49,372 nucleotides of DNA, from assembly GCA_049600855.1 (NCBI GenBank), contig JBMYQA010000007.1, forward strand, positions 1 to 49,372. Reading direction: 5' to 3'. The notes under the pieces were generated by a model. The model searched no databases and was not told the origin of the DNA. It was given only the letters and a program-made list of their open reading frames with translations. This DNA is from JBMYQA01 sp049600855 (GTDB taxonomy: Bacteria; Bacteroidota; Bacteroidia; Cytophagales; Flammeovirgaceae). The translations under genes and the position numbers were made by a program. Shown piece by piece: positions 1 through 8,413 of this stretch; within the stretch, counting starts at the first letter, position 1, and every line of letters begins with the position of its first letter.

Positions 1-30
1 GTTATATTTAAGAAACTAAGGCACACGGCC

Positions 31-657
31 ATGAAACCTCATAATCTACGTCAATTAATCTATGAAGGTGAGTCCCAAACACTTGACTTCAAAAGACGTA
101 TCTCGAAGGCATATAAAATTGCCAAAACCCTTACCGCTTTTGCCAATACCAAGGGCGGTCAATTGCTCATCGGTGTGGAAGACGATGGCAAAATCACTGG
201 TGTTGATCCGCATCAGGAAAGTTTCCAACTCCAAAAAGCTGCTGATTATTTTTGCAAACCTCCCGTCAATATTGATTACACTCAAGTGGAAGACGAGGAA
301 GGGCGCATTGTTTTAGTTGCTGAAATTTCTGAAAGCGAACAAAAACCCCATTATGCTCAGAGTAAAACTGGGAGTTGGGATGTTTATGTACGTTTTAAAG
401 ACAAAAGTATTCAGGCAGGTAAAACAGCTATAAACAGCATGAAAAATGGTGATGGAGGCTATCAAGGCAAGCTTTCTCGAATTGAACAGACCGTATTGGC
501 TTTGTTTGACGACATTGAGCGCGTGACTGCTCGATTGTTAGGAAAGGCCTTGAATATTTCTGAGCGCAGGGCTAGGCGTATGCTTGTTGACATGACGCAA
601 AAGGGTGTATTACATTCTCACGATTTTGAGAAAGAAATATTTTACACCCTTGCTTAA
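31..657 (+). CDS. AlbA_2-domain putative DNA-binding protein
   Basis: This 208-aa protein opens with a Schlafen AlbA_2-type domain (about residues 8-120). Diagnostic stretches are GESQTLDFKRR near the N-terminus, then AFANTKGGQLLIGVEDDGKI, the usual family block in which an (E/D)FK segment precedes a glycine-rich GG.L.IGV.D strand. Residues 145-205 look like a winged helix (RIEQTVLALFDDIERVTARLL, then SERRARRMLVDM). Family knowledge suggests a nucleic-acid-binding regulator; the target is unknown. Only 30 bases precede the gene in the window, so its upstream context cannot be judged. A hairpin terminator follows about 50 bases after the stop, so it appears to end its own transcript. Function beyond DNA/RNA binding is inference. 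Confidence 0.8.
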   Translation: MKPHNLRQLIYEGESQTLDFKRRISKAYKIAKTLTAFANTKGGQLLIGVEDDGKITGVDPHQESFQLQKAADYFCKPPVNIDYTQVEDEEGRIVLVAEISESEQKPHYAQSKTGSWDVYVRFKDKSIQAGKTAINSMKNGDGGYQGKLSRIEQTVLALFDDIERVTARLLGKALNISERRARRMLVDMTQKGVLHSHDFEKEIFYTLA

Positions 658-684
658 AGGTTAGTTGCAAACTTTTGATATGAG

Positions 685-728
685 ATATGCTTTTTCAAGC
701 ATAAAGGGGTGCTGCACCCCTAATTTTT
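685..728 (+). terminator. Tandem hairpins ending the AlbA_2 transcript
   Basis: Two adjacent hairpins lie here. TATGCTT/AAGCATA spans 685-702. AGGGGTG/CACCCCT spans 705-721 and is followed at once by TAATTTTT, the classic form of an intrinsic terminator on the plus strand. Confidence 0.75.
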
Positions 729-740
729 AATGCAGATACA

Positions 741-775
741 AGCTGAAGTCGAGCCATACGGTTTATACTTCAGCT
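741..775. terminator. Inverted repeat between convergent genes
   Basis: A perfect 9-bp inverted repeat (AGCTGAAGT ... ACTTCAGCT) with a 17-base loop lies between two converging genes. It is 27 bases beyond the stop of the minus-strand DJ-1 gene and could stop that transcript, though it has no good T tract. It could equally be an unrelated dyad. Confidence 0.4.
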
Positions 776-802
776 AAACGCATTGCCATCTCATCTCCTA
801 AA

Positions 803-1933
803 CTAGTTATCCTTGTGCTGCTCAATCAACTCAATCATTTTTAATGCAACAGGAGTAGAGGAAAGGTGGTTTTGCCCTGTAACCAATCGTCCGTCCACTT
901 CTACATGTGCTGTATTTCGTTTACCTTTTTTAAATTTTCCGCCGTGTGCTTCAATGGTTTTTTGGATTAAAAAGGGGAAATGACTGAAATGAGGCGCTTC
1001 TTGATTTTCATAACTTTCTGGATAACCATTTACCTTTTTTCCATCAACCAAGTACTTTCCGTCTTTTGTTTTCAAATGAACAATTCCTGCCGTACCATGA
1101 CACACCGATGCCACCACTCCATGCTGTTCTTCATAAATGCGCATCACAATGGATTGAATGGCCTCGTTCTCAGGCACACCATACATGGCTGCACCACCAC
1201 CTACATAATACGTCGCTAAATAGTTTGCAGGATTCGTCTGTTCAGGCGTTTGGGTACGTTTAATGCGATCCATGAAATCTGTGTTGTAGAGGTATTGCTT
1301 CTGTATGGGATCGGTCGTATTGATGTAAGCTAAAGGAATTGCCCCTCCATTTGGGCTTACAAAATCAACTATGTAGCCCTTTTCTTGAAAGGTATGATAG
1401 GCTTTTACAATTTCGGCAAAGCTATTTCCCGTTCGGATATCCGATTTTCCATATACATCGGCATTTGAGACAATAAATAAGACTCGTTTGCCAGTTGCAT
1501 TGGACTCATGCTTGGTAGCTGTTTTGCTAATGATTTTCCAAACTCCATCTATTTTCTTTAATAAAAAGGCATCGACAAAGCGGGTTTGCCCTTTGGGAAT
1601 AATAATCTCGGCTTTCGCTGTAGCAATATCTCCCTGAACATCAATAAATAACACATTGCCAATTCGCCCTGTAAATGTGCCTTGTTCATTTTTCTCATAC
1701 CAACTGATGTACTCATTAGCAGGCACAATCCACATGGGATTATCTTTTTTGGTGAGGTACAGGTTCGACTGTTCGTGAAAAGCAGCTTTCAACTTATTAG
1801 GTTCGCTGTAAGAACTCCCCTCAATGTAGTTCATCAGCGTGACTCTTACCTGTTCATCATCGGTTTGTCCATACACATACAACGAACAAAAGGCCATTAA
1901 AAAAGCGAGGAAGCAAGATCGTACTTTCATCAT
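803..1933 (-). CDS. Exported NTF2-like + DJ-1/PfpI fusion protein
   Basis: 376 aa. A signal peptide (MMKVRSCFLAFLMAFCSLYVYGQ) is followed by an NTF2/lumazine-binding-like domain (about 25-145, ending DAFLLKKIDGVWKIISK) and a DJ-1/PfpI-superfamily domain (about 150-370). The nucleophile elbow is SVCHGTAG, with Cys278 followed by His279, and the family acidic residue is probably Glu174 in NSFAEI. This pattern fits Hsp31/glyoxalase-III-like or chaperone-type DJ-1 proteins. Export to the periplasm is predicted from the leader. The domain fusion suggests small-molecule or damaged-protein handling, but the substrate is unknown. A membrane AraC regulator on the same strand lies 198 bases upstream and may control it; that link is inferred from proximity only. 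Confidence 0.8.
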   Translation of the reverse strand: MMKVRSCFLAFLMAFCSLYVYGQTDDEQVRVTLMNYIEGSSYSEPNKLKAAFHEQSNLYLTKKDNPMWIVPANEYISWYEKNEQGTFTGRIGNVLFIDVQGDIATAKAEIIIPKGQTRFVDAFLLKKIDGVWKIISKTATKHESNATGKRVLFIVSNADVYGKSDIRTGNSFAEIVKAYHTFQEKGYIVDFVSPNGGAIPLAYINTTDPIQKQYLYNTDFMDRIKRTQTPEQTNPANYLATYYVGGGAAMYGVPENEAIQSIVMRIYEEQHGVVASVCHGTAGIVHLKTKDGKYLVDGKKVNGYPESYENQEAPHFSHFPFLIQKTIEAHGGKFKKGKRNTAHVEVDGRLVTGQNHLSSTPVALKMIELIEQHKDN

Positions 1934-2131
1934 TTTACGTGATTATGTTTAACATTAATTTGAAACTCAGCAAAGCGTTGGATTGCCCATTAAAATTGTA
2001 TTTGTTCAACTCAAAAGTGAGACAAAACCATTCATTGCTGATTTGCACGCAATATCCGTATACGACTCTTAAAAAGGCATTTTGATTGTAATTCAGGTGT
2101 CCTCGATTATAATTCAGGAGAAAATAAGCAG

Positions 2132-3166
2132 TTATTGAAGGGCTTTTTTATATTTCGCTGGGGTGGTTCCCGTTATTTTTCTGAAGGAAGCATAAAAATT
2201 AGATTGTGAGCTAAAACCACATTCATAACCCAAGGCTTCGAGGGTAAATGGATGATCAGTCTTTAGCAGTTTTTTAGCTGCTGCAACCCGTAATTCATTG
2301 ATATAAGAAGTAAAGCTTTTCCCCAAATTATCGTTCAGTAATTGCGATAGGCGATGGGGCAAAATATTCAATGCTTTCGCCACATCATTTAATTTGAGAT
2401 TAGGATTCTTAAAAAGCGCTTCTTGCTCCATTAACTGCTCCAATTGCATTAACAGTTCCTGCGCTTCGGTTTGTGCAATTTTTTTATTTGCATATTTTTT
2501 CGTCTCTTGCTTTTTGGTTCGCTGAAAAAGCAACAACAAAACACATAAATAGAAGATAAATGAAAAAGATAAAGCTCCTGCAATGTAAGAGGTGTAAGCT
2601 ACAGTATTATACGCAATCCAAATGATGGCATTTCCAATATAAATACTCAACACCCAAATAGCTTGTTGAGTTAGCTTTTTCTGTTTAGTAACTAGCTGAG
2701 CAAACTGTTTTTTTACTGAAAAACCAGCAACGATAATATAGATTACCCATTGGTAATAGATGATGGGAATTAAATGCCTGACCCATAACTCATGGTGCGT
2801 AGTATAGGGAAAGAAAATCGCAGCCATTGCAATGAATACGCCAAGAACAACAAAATGATACACCCATGAATTTCTCGATTTGACTTTATCTTCTTTCAGT
2901 TCATGCAGTAGATAAAAGTAGAGCATTGGGCCAATTAAAAAACATGCGGAAAGGCCAATTTGCAAGTAGACTTTACTCAAGTCGCGATTGAAAAAATAAA
3001 ATACGGATTTACCCACACGTAAACTAATCGCTAGCAGTAATCCTCCTAAAAAATAGTTTGAGACTTTTTTAGGTCGACTAAAGACACAAAAATAAATTCC
3101 CAAGAGTAAGCCATTAAATGCTCCTAAGGCACTGAAAAAGAATAAAGCTTGACTTTCAAGATTCAT
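2132..3166 (-). CDS. Membrane-bound AraC-family transcription regulator (7TM-HTH)
   Basis: 344 aa. The first ~215 residues form about seven hydrophobic segments. A basic linker (FQRTKKQETKKYANKK) follows, then a C-terminal AraC-type double helix-turn-helix from about residue 240 to the end. The second HTH carries the family signature LEALGYECGFSSQSNFYASFRK followed by TGTTPAKYKK. This architecture is common in Bacteroidota, where a membrane sensor is tethered to an AraC DNA-binding domain. The ligand is unknown. The downstream exported DJ-1 fusion, on the same strand, is the nearest candidate target. The start at 3166 gives MNLESQALFFFS directly before the first membrane helix, and a TAnnTTTG element lies about 35 bases upstream. 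Confidence 0.88.
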   Translation of the reverse strand: MNLESQALFFFSALGAFNGLLLGIYFCVFSRPKKVSNYFLGGLLLAISLRVGKSVFYFFNRDLSKVYLQIGLSACFLIGPMLYFYLLHELKEDKVKSRNSWVYHFVVLGVFIAMAAIFFPYTTHHELWVRHLIPIIYYQWVIYIIVAGFSVKKQFAQLVTKQKKLTQQAIWVLSIYIGNAIIWIAYNTVAYTSYIAGALSFSFIFYLCVLLLLFQRTKKQETKKYANKKIAQTEAQELLMQLEQLMEQEALFKNPNLKLNDVAKALNILPHRLSQLLNDNLGKSFTSYINELRVAAAKKLLKTDHPFTLEALGYECGFSSQSNFYASFRKITGTTPAKYKKALQ

Positions 3167-3200
3167 GCGCTATCGATTTAAGTTCGTGTAGTTTCGCACC

Positions 3201-3208
3201 CAAATCTA
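3201..3208 (-). promoter_or_regulatory. Candidate -7 element for the AraC gene
   Basis: Read on the minus strand this is TAGATTTG, an exact match to the Bacteroidota -7 consensus TAnnTTTG, 35 bases before the start codon at 3166. No convincing TTTG -33 element is seen at the expected spacing. Confidence 0.4.
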
Positions 3209-3270
3209 TTAAAATTCTAGGGGATGAAAGAAACCCTTTCTGACATGATTTATTCATACTAAACAATACC

Positions 3271-5709
3271 CTAATGAAGTTGTATGCCAATCACTAAAAT
3301 GTCATCTGTTTGTTTATTTGTTCCCTGCCATTGGTCTAATCGTTGTTGGAGCATTACTTTTTGCTGATGAATTGGGTAATTGCTGATTTCTAATAACAAA
3401 GCTCTAAACTTTTTTGCCATAAATTTTTGAAAACGCTCACCACCAAATTGATCTTGATAGCCATCTGAATACAAATAAATGGTAGTTGATTGCACTACTT
3501 TAAGCGTATGAACAGCATGTTTTTTATCTTGTTGACCCAATAAAGCCCGACCTCCAATTGGAAAACGATCCCCTTTAATGACTTCAAGCGCTCCATTTTG
3601 AATGATGACCAATGGGTTTTTAGCTCCAGCAAATTGGAGCTCTTGCGTTAAAGGGTCATAGCTTAATAGTGCCATGTCCATTCCTTCGTTAGATTGCCCA
3701 TCATTTTGTTTCAGCATTTTACTGATTTCTTCATTCAGTTCGTCCAAAATCAAATTTGGCTTAACCACTTTAGTTCCATTTACAATTTTATCTAACAAAT
3801 CATATCCTAACATACTCATCATTGCACCAGGAACACCGTGTCCTGTACAATCAATTGCGGCAATCAGGTGCTTTCCTTCAACTTCTTGATGCCAATAAAA
3901 ATCGCCACTCACAATATCTTTAGGACGGTACAAAACAAATGATTGGGGCAAGGCTTTTTGTATATTCTCTTCAGAGGGCAGCATGGCTGTTTGAATTCTC
4001 AATGCACTATTGATACTATCTGTTATTCGATTCTTTTGTAAACTGATCTCTTCTTTTTGCTCATTTAATGCGGTATTTAATGCAATAAGTTCTTCATTTT
4101 GATCAGCAATTTGTTGACGTTTTACGCTAATAACAGCCAAGGCTTTTTTTGCTAATCGAAATCCGCGATATACGAAAAATAGTAGTACGGTAGCAATCAG
4201 TAATACAAGGATTAAAAAGTTCCGAAACTGACGATTTCTCAATGCCTCTTCTTGTTGCATAATCATTTCGCGTTCTCGTTTCGCTTTAGCTTCTTCTTCT
4301 TTTTTAGTAAATGCCATTTCAGCTTCTAAAAAACCGAGTTTTTTGGCCTTAGAGTCATTGAATATACTATCGTGGTAGTGATGATATAGTTGTGCGTATT
4401 CGTGTGCGCGTTTGTAATCTCCTAATAAAACATAAAGTTTATTTAAAATTTCAGAAGCATCTTTCAATGCATCTATTGATTGCGATTGCAGGGCAAGGGA
4501 ATAAGCCTCTTTAGCCCGTTTAAGTGCCAAATTAGATTGTTTAAGGCCATGCAATATTTTTGCTTTATAAATTTTACATTCAATAAGTGTTTCTTGTGAT
4601 TCAACTTCTTGAGCAATATGAAGTGCTTGGTCAATCATATTATTTGCTTGTTCTAAACTATCTTCTTGGAATAGAATAGCACCAATGTAGGTATAAGCAA
4701 AAGCCTTGGAGCTTTTAAGTTTGTACTGTTCTGCAATTTTTAGTGCTTCTTGAAAATACATTTTAGCGTTATCGTATTGCTCAAGCCTCATGTAAAGTTT
4801 GCCGATCAAAATTTGGTTGGAAGCCATATCACGAAACTTATTGTATGCTTTATTAATGGCTAATGCTTTTTGCAAAAAATGTAAGCTTTGCTCGTAATCT
4901 TCCAATGTTAAATACGCATTGCCAATATTCTCATAGCTAAATGCGGCTCCGCTTGTATCTCCCGCTTGTTCACGAACCCGAATTGCATCAAAGTAATGAT
5001 TTAACGCTGCTAGGTATTTCCCCTGCGTTTCTTTCACTACTCCGATGTTATTGGAAATTCTACTGTAGTTGCCTACTGCATTTCTTAATTTCTCAATTAA
5101 CAAGGCTTTTTGATAATAAAAAATGGCACTATCGGCTTGTCCCCTGATATCAAATCCAATTGCCAAATTATTATAGGCATTAGCTAAAGCCGCACTATCT
5201 TTTGTGCTCTTTCCTAACTGAACCGCTTCTTGTAATAAGGAATCTCCTTGTTGATAATCGCCTACTTCTTGTAAAACAGCACCAATGAGAATGTAATTAT
5301 TAGCAATTAAAAACGAACTTCCTGAGCGTTTTGCCAACTGGATACTTTCCCATGCATAAAGCTTGGCAAGCGAATCATTATACAATGAATAATGATTTCT
5401 CGCCTTTCGATTCAATGCATCTATTTCTAGTGTGACAGACGAGTATTTTTTGGCCAATACTAAGCCACTATCTATATAAATTAGTGCTGAATCGTGAATG
5501 CCTTTTCGAGAATAATGCGTAGAGATCTGGAGTAAAATTTCACTCTTTGTAGAGTCATTACGAGTAAGTTGTAACGAATCTTGAAGTTGATGAAGCTCTA
5601 CTTGTGCCACTAAGCATGTCTGATTGCAGATGAAGTAACAAAATAGAAGGTAATGGTATTTTTTTATTGGAAGGATAATGTTTGCAATGAGCCTTTTCAA
5701 GAAGTACAT
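3271..5709 (-). CDS. TPR-repeat SpoIIE/PP2C-type phosphatase, membrane-anchored
   Basis: About 812 aa. An N-terminal hydrophobic leader (YHYLLFCYFICNQTCLVAQ) leads into 8-10 tetratricopeptide repeats (about residues 40-450). A coiled segment, a transmembrane helix (FRNFLILVLLIATVLLFFVYR) and a coiled coil follow. The last ~200 residues are a cytoplasmic SpoIIE (PP2C) phosphatase with IQTAMLPS, FVLYRPKDIVSGDFYW, AAIDCTGHGVPGAMMSM and IYLYSDGYQDQ; its aspartates are the family metal ligands. The likely role is to sense a periplasmic signal through the TPRs and dephosphorylate a serine/threonine-phosphorylated partner. I place the start at the ATG at 5709; the reading frame also opens at a TTG 24 bases upstream (5733). 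A second SpoIIE protein lies at 18239-22045 and shares the YRPKDIVSGDFYW block. Confidence 0.88.
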   Translation of the reverse strand: MYFLKRLIANIILPIKKYHYLLFCYFICNQTCLVAQVELHQLQDSLQLTRNDSTKSEILLQISTHYSRKGIHDSALIYIDSGLVLAKKYSSVTLEIDALNRKARNHYSLYNDSLAKLYAWESIQLAKRSGSSFLIANNYILIGAVLQEVGDYQQGDSLLQEAVQLGKSTKDSAALANAYNNLAIGFDIRGQADSAIFYYQKALLIEKLRNAVGNYSRISNNIGVVKETQGKYLAALNHYFDAIRVREQAGDTSGAAFSYENIGNAYLTLEDYEQSLHFLQKALAINKAYNKFRDMASNQILIGKLYMRLEQYDNAKMYFQEALKIAEQYKLKSSKAFAYTYIGAILFQEDSLEQANNMIDQALHIAQEVESQETLIECKIYKAKILHGLKQSNLALKRAKEAYSLALQSQSIDALKDASEILNKLYVLLGDYKRAHEYAQLYHHYHDSIFNDSKAKKLGFLEAEMAFTKKEEEAKAKREREMIMQQEEALRNRQFRNFLILVLLIATVLLFFVYRGFRLAKKALAVISVKRQQIADQNEELIALNTALNEQKEEISLQKNRITDSINSALRIQTAMLPSEENIQKALPQSFVLYRPKDIVSGDFYWHQEVEGKHLIAAIDCTGHGVPGAMMSMLGYDLLDKIVNGTKVVKPNLILDELNEEISKMLKQNDGQSNEGMDMALLSYDPLTQELQFAGAKNPLVIIQNGALEVIKGDRFPIGGRALLGQQDKKHAVHTLKVVQSTTIYLYSDGYQDQFGGERFQKFMAKKFRALLLEISNYPIHQQKVMLQQRLDQWQGTNKQTDDILVIGIQLH

Positions 5710-5733
5710 GCAGCAATATAAATTATAAATCAA

Positions 5734-5926
5734 CTAAAAGTCTGTACAGTAATTTTGTTAAACTAAATAGCATATTTACTAAGTGCCATAAATGGTTGAG
5801 CGCATTTGTATCTGCTCTTTTTATCAGCAAACGTAGCCTTTATCGATATGCTTTATGATAAATATAAGCATTTTTTCATGAGTTATGCAGCAAATGATTC
5901 ATGCTTATTTAGTGGAAAATGAATAA
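5734..5926. other. AT-rich spacer upstream of the TPR-SpoIIE gene
   Basis: This spacer separates the SpoIIE start from the glyS terminator. I find no reading frame of note and no exact TAnnTTTG promoter in the needed orientation. Confidence 0.4.
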
Positions 5927-5953
5927 GGCGATTACACGAATGATGTAATCGCC
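5927..5953 (-). terminator. glyS terminator hairpin
   Basis: A perfect 10-bp inverted repeat (GGCGATTACA ... TGTAATCGCC) with a 7-base loop starts 27 bases past the glyS stop. Read on the minus strand it is followed by TTATTC, a weak U tract. Confidence 0.7.
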
Positions 5954-5979
5954 CTAAATGACTCTGAAATGTATTTCGA

Positions 5980-7461
5980 TTATAACTGACGTAACAGGCT
6001 ATTCATGCTTACACGCTCGCCTAAATAGGCTGCTAAGGCATCAATTGGCATACGAATTTGCTCTGTTGTGTCTCGGTCACGAACGGTAACCGTATTGTCC
6101 TCTTTGGTTTGATGGTCTACTGCGATGCAGTATGGTGTACCAATCAAATCTTGGCGAGTGTAACGTTTACCAATCCCCTGCTGCTCTTCGTAAATGACTT
6201 TAAAATCGAATTTAAGTAAATTGAACACCTCTCGACCAATCTCGGCTAAGCCATCTTTTTTCACCACAGGCAATACTGCTGCTTGCACTGGAGCTAATGC
6301 AGGAGGGAATTTCAGGAAGGTACGGATTTTAGCATTGCCTTTATTATCTACACCTTCGGCTTCAGTATAGGCATTAGAAAGCATCAATAAGAACAAGCGA
6401 TCAGCACCAATGGAAGTCTCTACCACATAAGGCACATAGTTTTTATTCACCACCGTATCGAAATATTGCTGCTTCTTTTTCGAGAACTTTTGATGTTGTA
6501 TCAAGTCAAAATCCGTACGCGAGTGAATTCCTTCTACTTCTTTGAAACCAAATGGGAATTCATATTCAATATCGCAGGCAGCATTGGCGTAGTGTGCTAA
6601 TTTTTCGTGATCGTGAAAACGCAATTTATCGTCAGCAGTACCCAAGATTTTGTGCCACTTCATGCGTTGCTCCTTCCAAGCTTCGTAGTGCTCCATTTCT
6701 TCTCCTGGACGTACAAAAAATTGCATTTCCATTTGCTCAAATTCACGCATGCGGAAGATGAATTGGCGAGCCACAATCTCATTACGGAAGGCTTTACCAA
6801 TTTGGGCAATGCCAAAAGGAATTTTTTGGCGAGCAGTTTTCTGGACATTTAAGAAATTTACAAAAATGCCTTGAGCGGTTTCTGGACGCAAGTAAATGGA
6901 GCTTGCTCCATCAGCAGTAGAACCCAATTGGGTATCGAACATCAAGTTAAACTGACGTACATCCGTCCAATTGGCTGTACCAGAAAGTGGGCAAACGATT
7001 TCTTCGTTTTCAATCAGCTCCTTTACCCCAGCTAAATCCTCAGCGTCTAGCAATTCACCCATTTTCTTTAACAGTGCATCTGCTTTTGCCTTATCGCCAG
7101 CCTTTTCGTATTCGGCAGCTTTATCTTCAATCAATACATCTGCACGATAGCGTTTGTTTGAATCCTTATTATCTACCATTGGATCGTTGAAGCTATCTAC
7201 GTGTCCCGAAGCTTTCCAAATGGTAGGGTGCATGAAGATGGCAGAGTCGATCCCTACAATGTTTTCATGCATTTGCGTCATACTTTTCCACCAAAACTGC
7301 TTGAGTTTATTTTTCAACTCCACCCCATTAGAGCCATAATCATAAACAGCTTGGAGCCCATCATAAATCTCACTTGATGGAAATACAAAACCATACTCTT
7401 TGGCATGGGCTATAATTTTTTGGAACTGTTTGTTCTCGTGCTTGTCTTCTTTCTTTCCCAT
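5980..7461 (-). CDS. glyS: Glycine--tRNA ligase, dimeric class II type
   Basis: 493 aa, normal for the single-chain (alpha2) glycyl-tRNA synthetase. It charges tRNA-Gly with glycine in the cytosol. Visible landmarks are the N-terminal FVFPSSEIYDGLQAVYDYGSNG block; the GlyRS signature IYLRPETAQGIFVNF; class II motif 2 as GKAFRNEIVARQFIFRMREFEQ; motif 3 as VVETSIGADRLFLLML; and a C-terminal anticodon-binding domain (ALAPVQAAVLPV through GTPYCIAVDHQT). The start at 7461 is followed by MGKKEDKHENKQFQK, a short basic extension. The gene stands alone with its own terminator. There is no alpha/beta tetrameric glyQ-glyS arrangement. Confidence 0.97.
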   Translation of the reverse strand: MGKKEDKHENKQFQKIIAHAKEYGFVFPSSEIYDGLQAVYDYGSNGVELKNKLKQFWWKSMTQMHENIVGIDSAIFMHPTIWKASGHVDSFNDPMVDNKDSNKRYRADVLIEDKAAEYEKAGDKAKADALLKKMGELLDAEDLAGVKELIENEEIVCPLSGTANWTDVRQFNLMFDTQLGSTADGASSIYLRPETAQGIFVNFLNVQKTARQKIPFGIAQIGKAFRNEIVARQFIFRMREFEQMEMQFFVRPGEEMEHYEAWKEQRMKWHKILGTADDKLRFHDHEKLAHYANAACDIEYEFPFGFKEVEGIHSRTDFDLIQHQKFSKKKQQYFDTVVNKNYVPYVVETSIGADRLFLLMLSNAYTEAEGVDNKGNAKIRTFLKFPPALAPVQAAVLPVVKKDGLAEIGREVFNLLKFDFKVIYEEQQGIGKRYTRQDLIGTPYCIAVDHQTKEDNTVTVRDRDTTEQIRMPIDALAAYLGERVSMNSLLRQL

Positions 7462-7581
7462 GGGGAATTATGCTTTAGTTGAAAAAGGTAATTTCAGAAT
7501 GCTACCTAAACACATTGTTTTTACTGCGTTAGATACACCCATCAGACTGCGAAAGTAAAAAAAAATAGCGAATTCCCTCAC

Positions 7582-7600
7582 TCCGTAAAACCTTTACGGA
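7582..7600. promoter_or_regulatory. Palindromic site between glyS and a small unknown gene
   Basis: TCCGTAAA-ACC-TTTACGGA is a perfect 8-bp dyad with a 3-base centre in the divergent region between glyS (minus) and the 108-aa gene (plus). It lies just upstream of TTCCTTTG (7610-7617), a one-mismatch -7 element for the plus-strand gene. It could be an operator or a small hairpin. Confidence 0.4.
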
Positions 7601-7657
7601 CTAAGCTTTTTCCTTTGAAGTATAAATAATTTTTCACTCACTCAAATCCATAGAACT

Positions 7658-7984
7658 ATGTTAGTGAACACCATTTTTCCAATTGAAGCTGATTTAGCAG
7701 TGAACACGTTCCGGAACCTTTCGGTGCCAACCCGAAAACACATTTCCGTAGAACGCATTTCAATCCTGTTACAACACAAGTACAATTATTTTTCAGGATT
7801 GACGTACACGCAAAAATGCAAAGTGACAACTGATCGTATTGTTGAGGTTGTACAGAAACGATTGCAACGGGCGGGGATTTATTTAACAAAATCCCTTATT
7901 CGACTCGTTCTTCAGGCAGAAGAGCAGTTTTATGTGAATCAGTTTGCTGAAATTGAAGATGAGAACTTTGATTTGGCGGCATAA
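7658..7984 (+). CDS. Small hypothetical protein
   Basis: 108 aa, not recognised. It has no signal peptide or membrane segment and is predicted soluble. The first half is basic (PTRKHISVERISILLQHKYNYF) and the C-terminus is acidic (FAEIEDENFDLAA). The region KCKVTTDRIVEVVQKRLQRAGIYLTKSLIRLVLQAEEQFY looks all-helical, which would suit a small adaptor or nucleic-acid-associated protein, but no family match is claimed. The gene stands alone. A strong terminator lies about 115 bases past its stop, which would give it an unusually long, structured 3' UTR. An 11-bp inverted repeat (CCATAGAACTA at 7648-7658, TAGTTCTATGG at 8082-8092) brackets it. Confidence 0.6.
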   Translation: MLVNTIFPIEADLAVNTFRNLSVPTRKHISVERISILLQHKYNYFSGLTYTQKCKVTTDRIVEVVQKRLQRAGIYLTKSLIRLVLQAEEQFYVNQFAEIEDENFDLAA

Positions 7985-8282
7985 CTGGCAGGATGATACA
8001 CGCTCGGGAGCGGATATCATCAGGAATTTTGATGGGATTCCATTTTCTGATAGACAATTATATCCTTTTATACGCACTCCTTAGTTCTATGGTGCGCTGT
8101 GTGGCAATCTGTTAGACTGCCATACAGTTTTTTCTAATCATCACTCATTTTCCCTAAGCGTTCATCAGCTTAAGGAAATACCGATCGGGATCACGATCCA
8201 TGTCGGTATCATGAGTTCCTATTTTTAAACCACAAAAAATGTAGGGATGGGGCAATGCTTCTTTTTTAATTTGTTTTAATAG
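7985..8282 (+). other. Structured noncoding region (3' UTR or candidate small RNA)
   Basis: There is no convincing gene here, but several stable hairpins. GATGATA/TATCATC encloses CGCT/AGCG (7992-8021). A strong terminator stem is at 8097-8133. ATACCGA/TCGGTAT encloses GGATC/GATCC with a symmetric internal loop (8178-8209). The first and second fit a long structured 3' UTR of the upstream gene. The third lies beyond the terminator and is unexplained. No known RNA family is recognised. Confidence 0.4.
8097..8133 (+). terminator. Intrinsic terminator
   Basis: A long stem (CTGTGTGGCA with TGCCATACAG, one G-T pair, then TCT/AGA around a GTT loop) runs straight into six T residues at 8128-8133. 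It is one of the clearest intrinsic terminators in the window, oriented to the plus strand. Confidence 0.85.
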
Positions 8283-8334
8283 TTATTTTATTTTCAATAA
8301 ATTTTGAAAATAAAATAAATTTGTATTACCTTTG
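8283..8334 (+). promoter_or_regulatory. Promoter with overlapping 15-bp inverted-repeat operator
   Basis: TTTG at 8303-8306 and TACCTTTG at 8327-8334, 20 bases apart, match the Bacteroidota -33/-7 promoter exactly. A perfect inverted repeat of 15-base arms (TTATTTTATTTTCAA at 8283-8297 and its complement at 8304-8318, 6-base centre) lies over the -33 element and runs into the spacer. A repressor bound there would block polymerase. The regulator is not identified. A start at ~8341 would leave a 5' leader of about 70 bases. Confidence 0.75.
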
Positions 8335-8413
8335 TATCAAAGAAACAGCCGGGAGGCTATTTTTTTGAAATTAAACTTTCATTTTTTATTGAAAATACAA
8401 AAAATAAAATTCC

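Noticed and set aside
5927..5953. T-box or riboswitch near glyS
   Set aside because: The hairpin lies downstream of glyS and is a simple terminator; the glyS leader shows no T-box or glycine riboswitch features.
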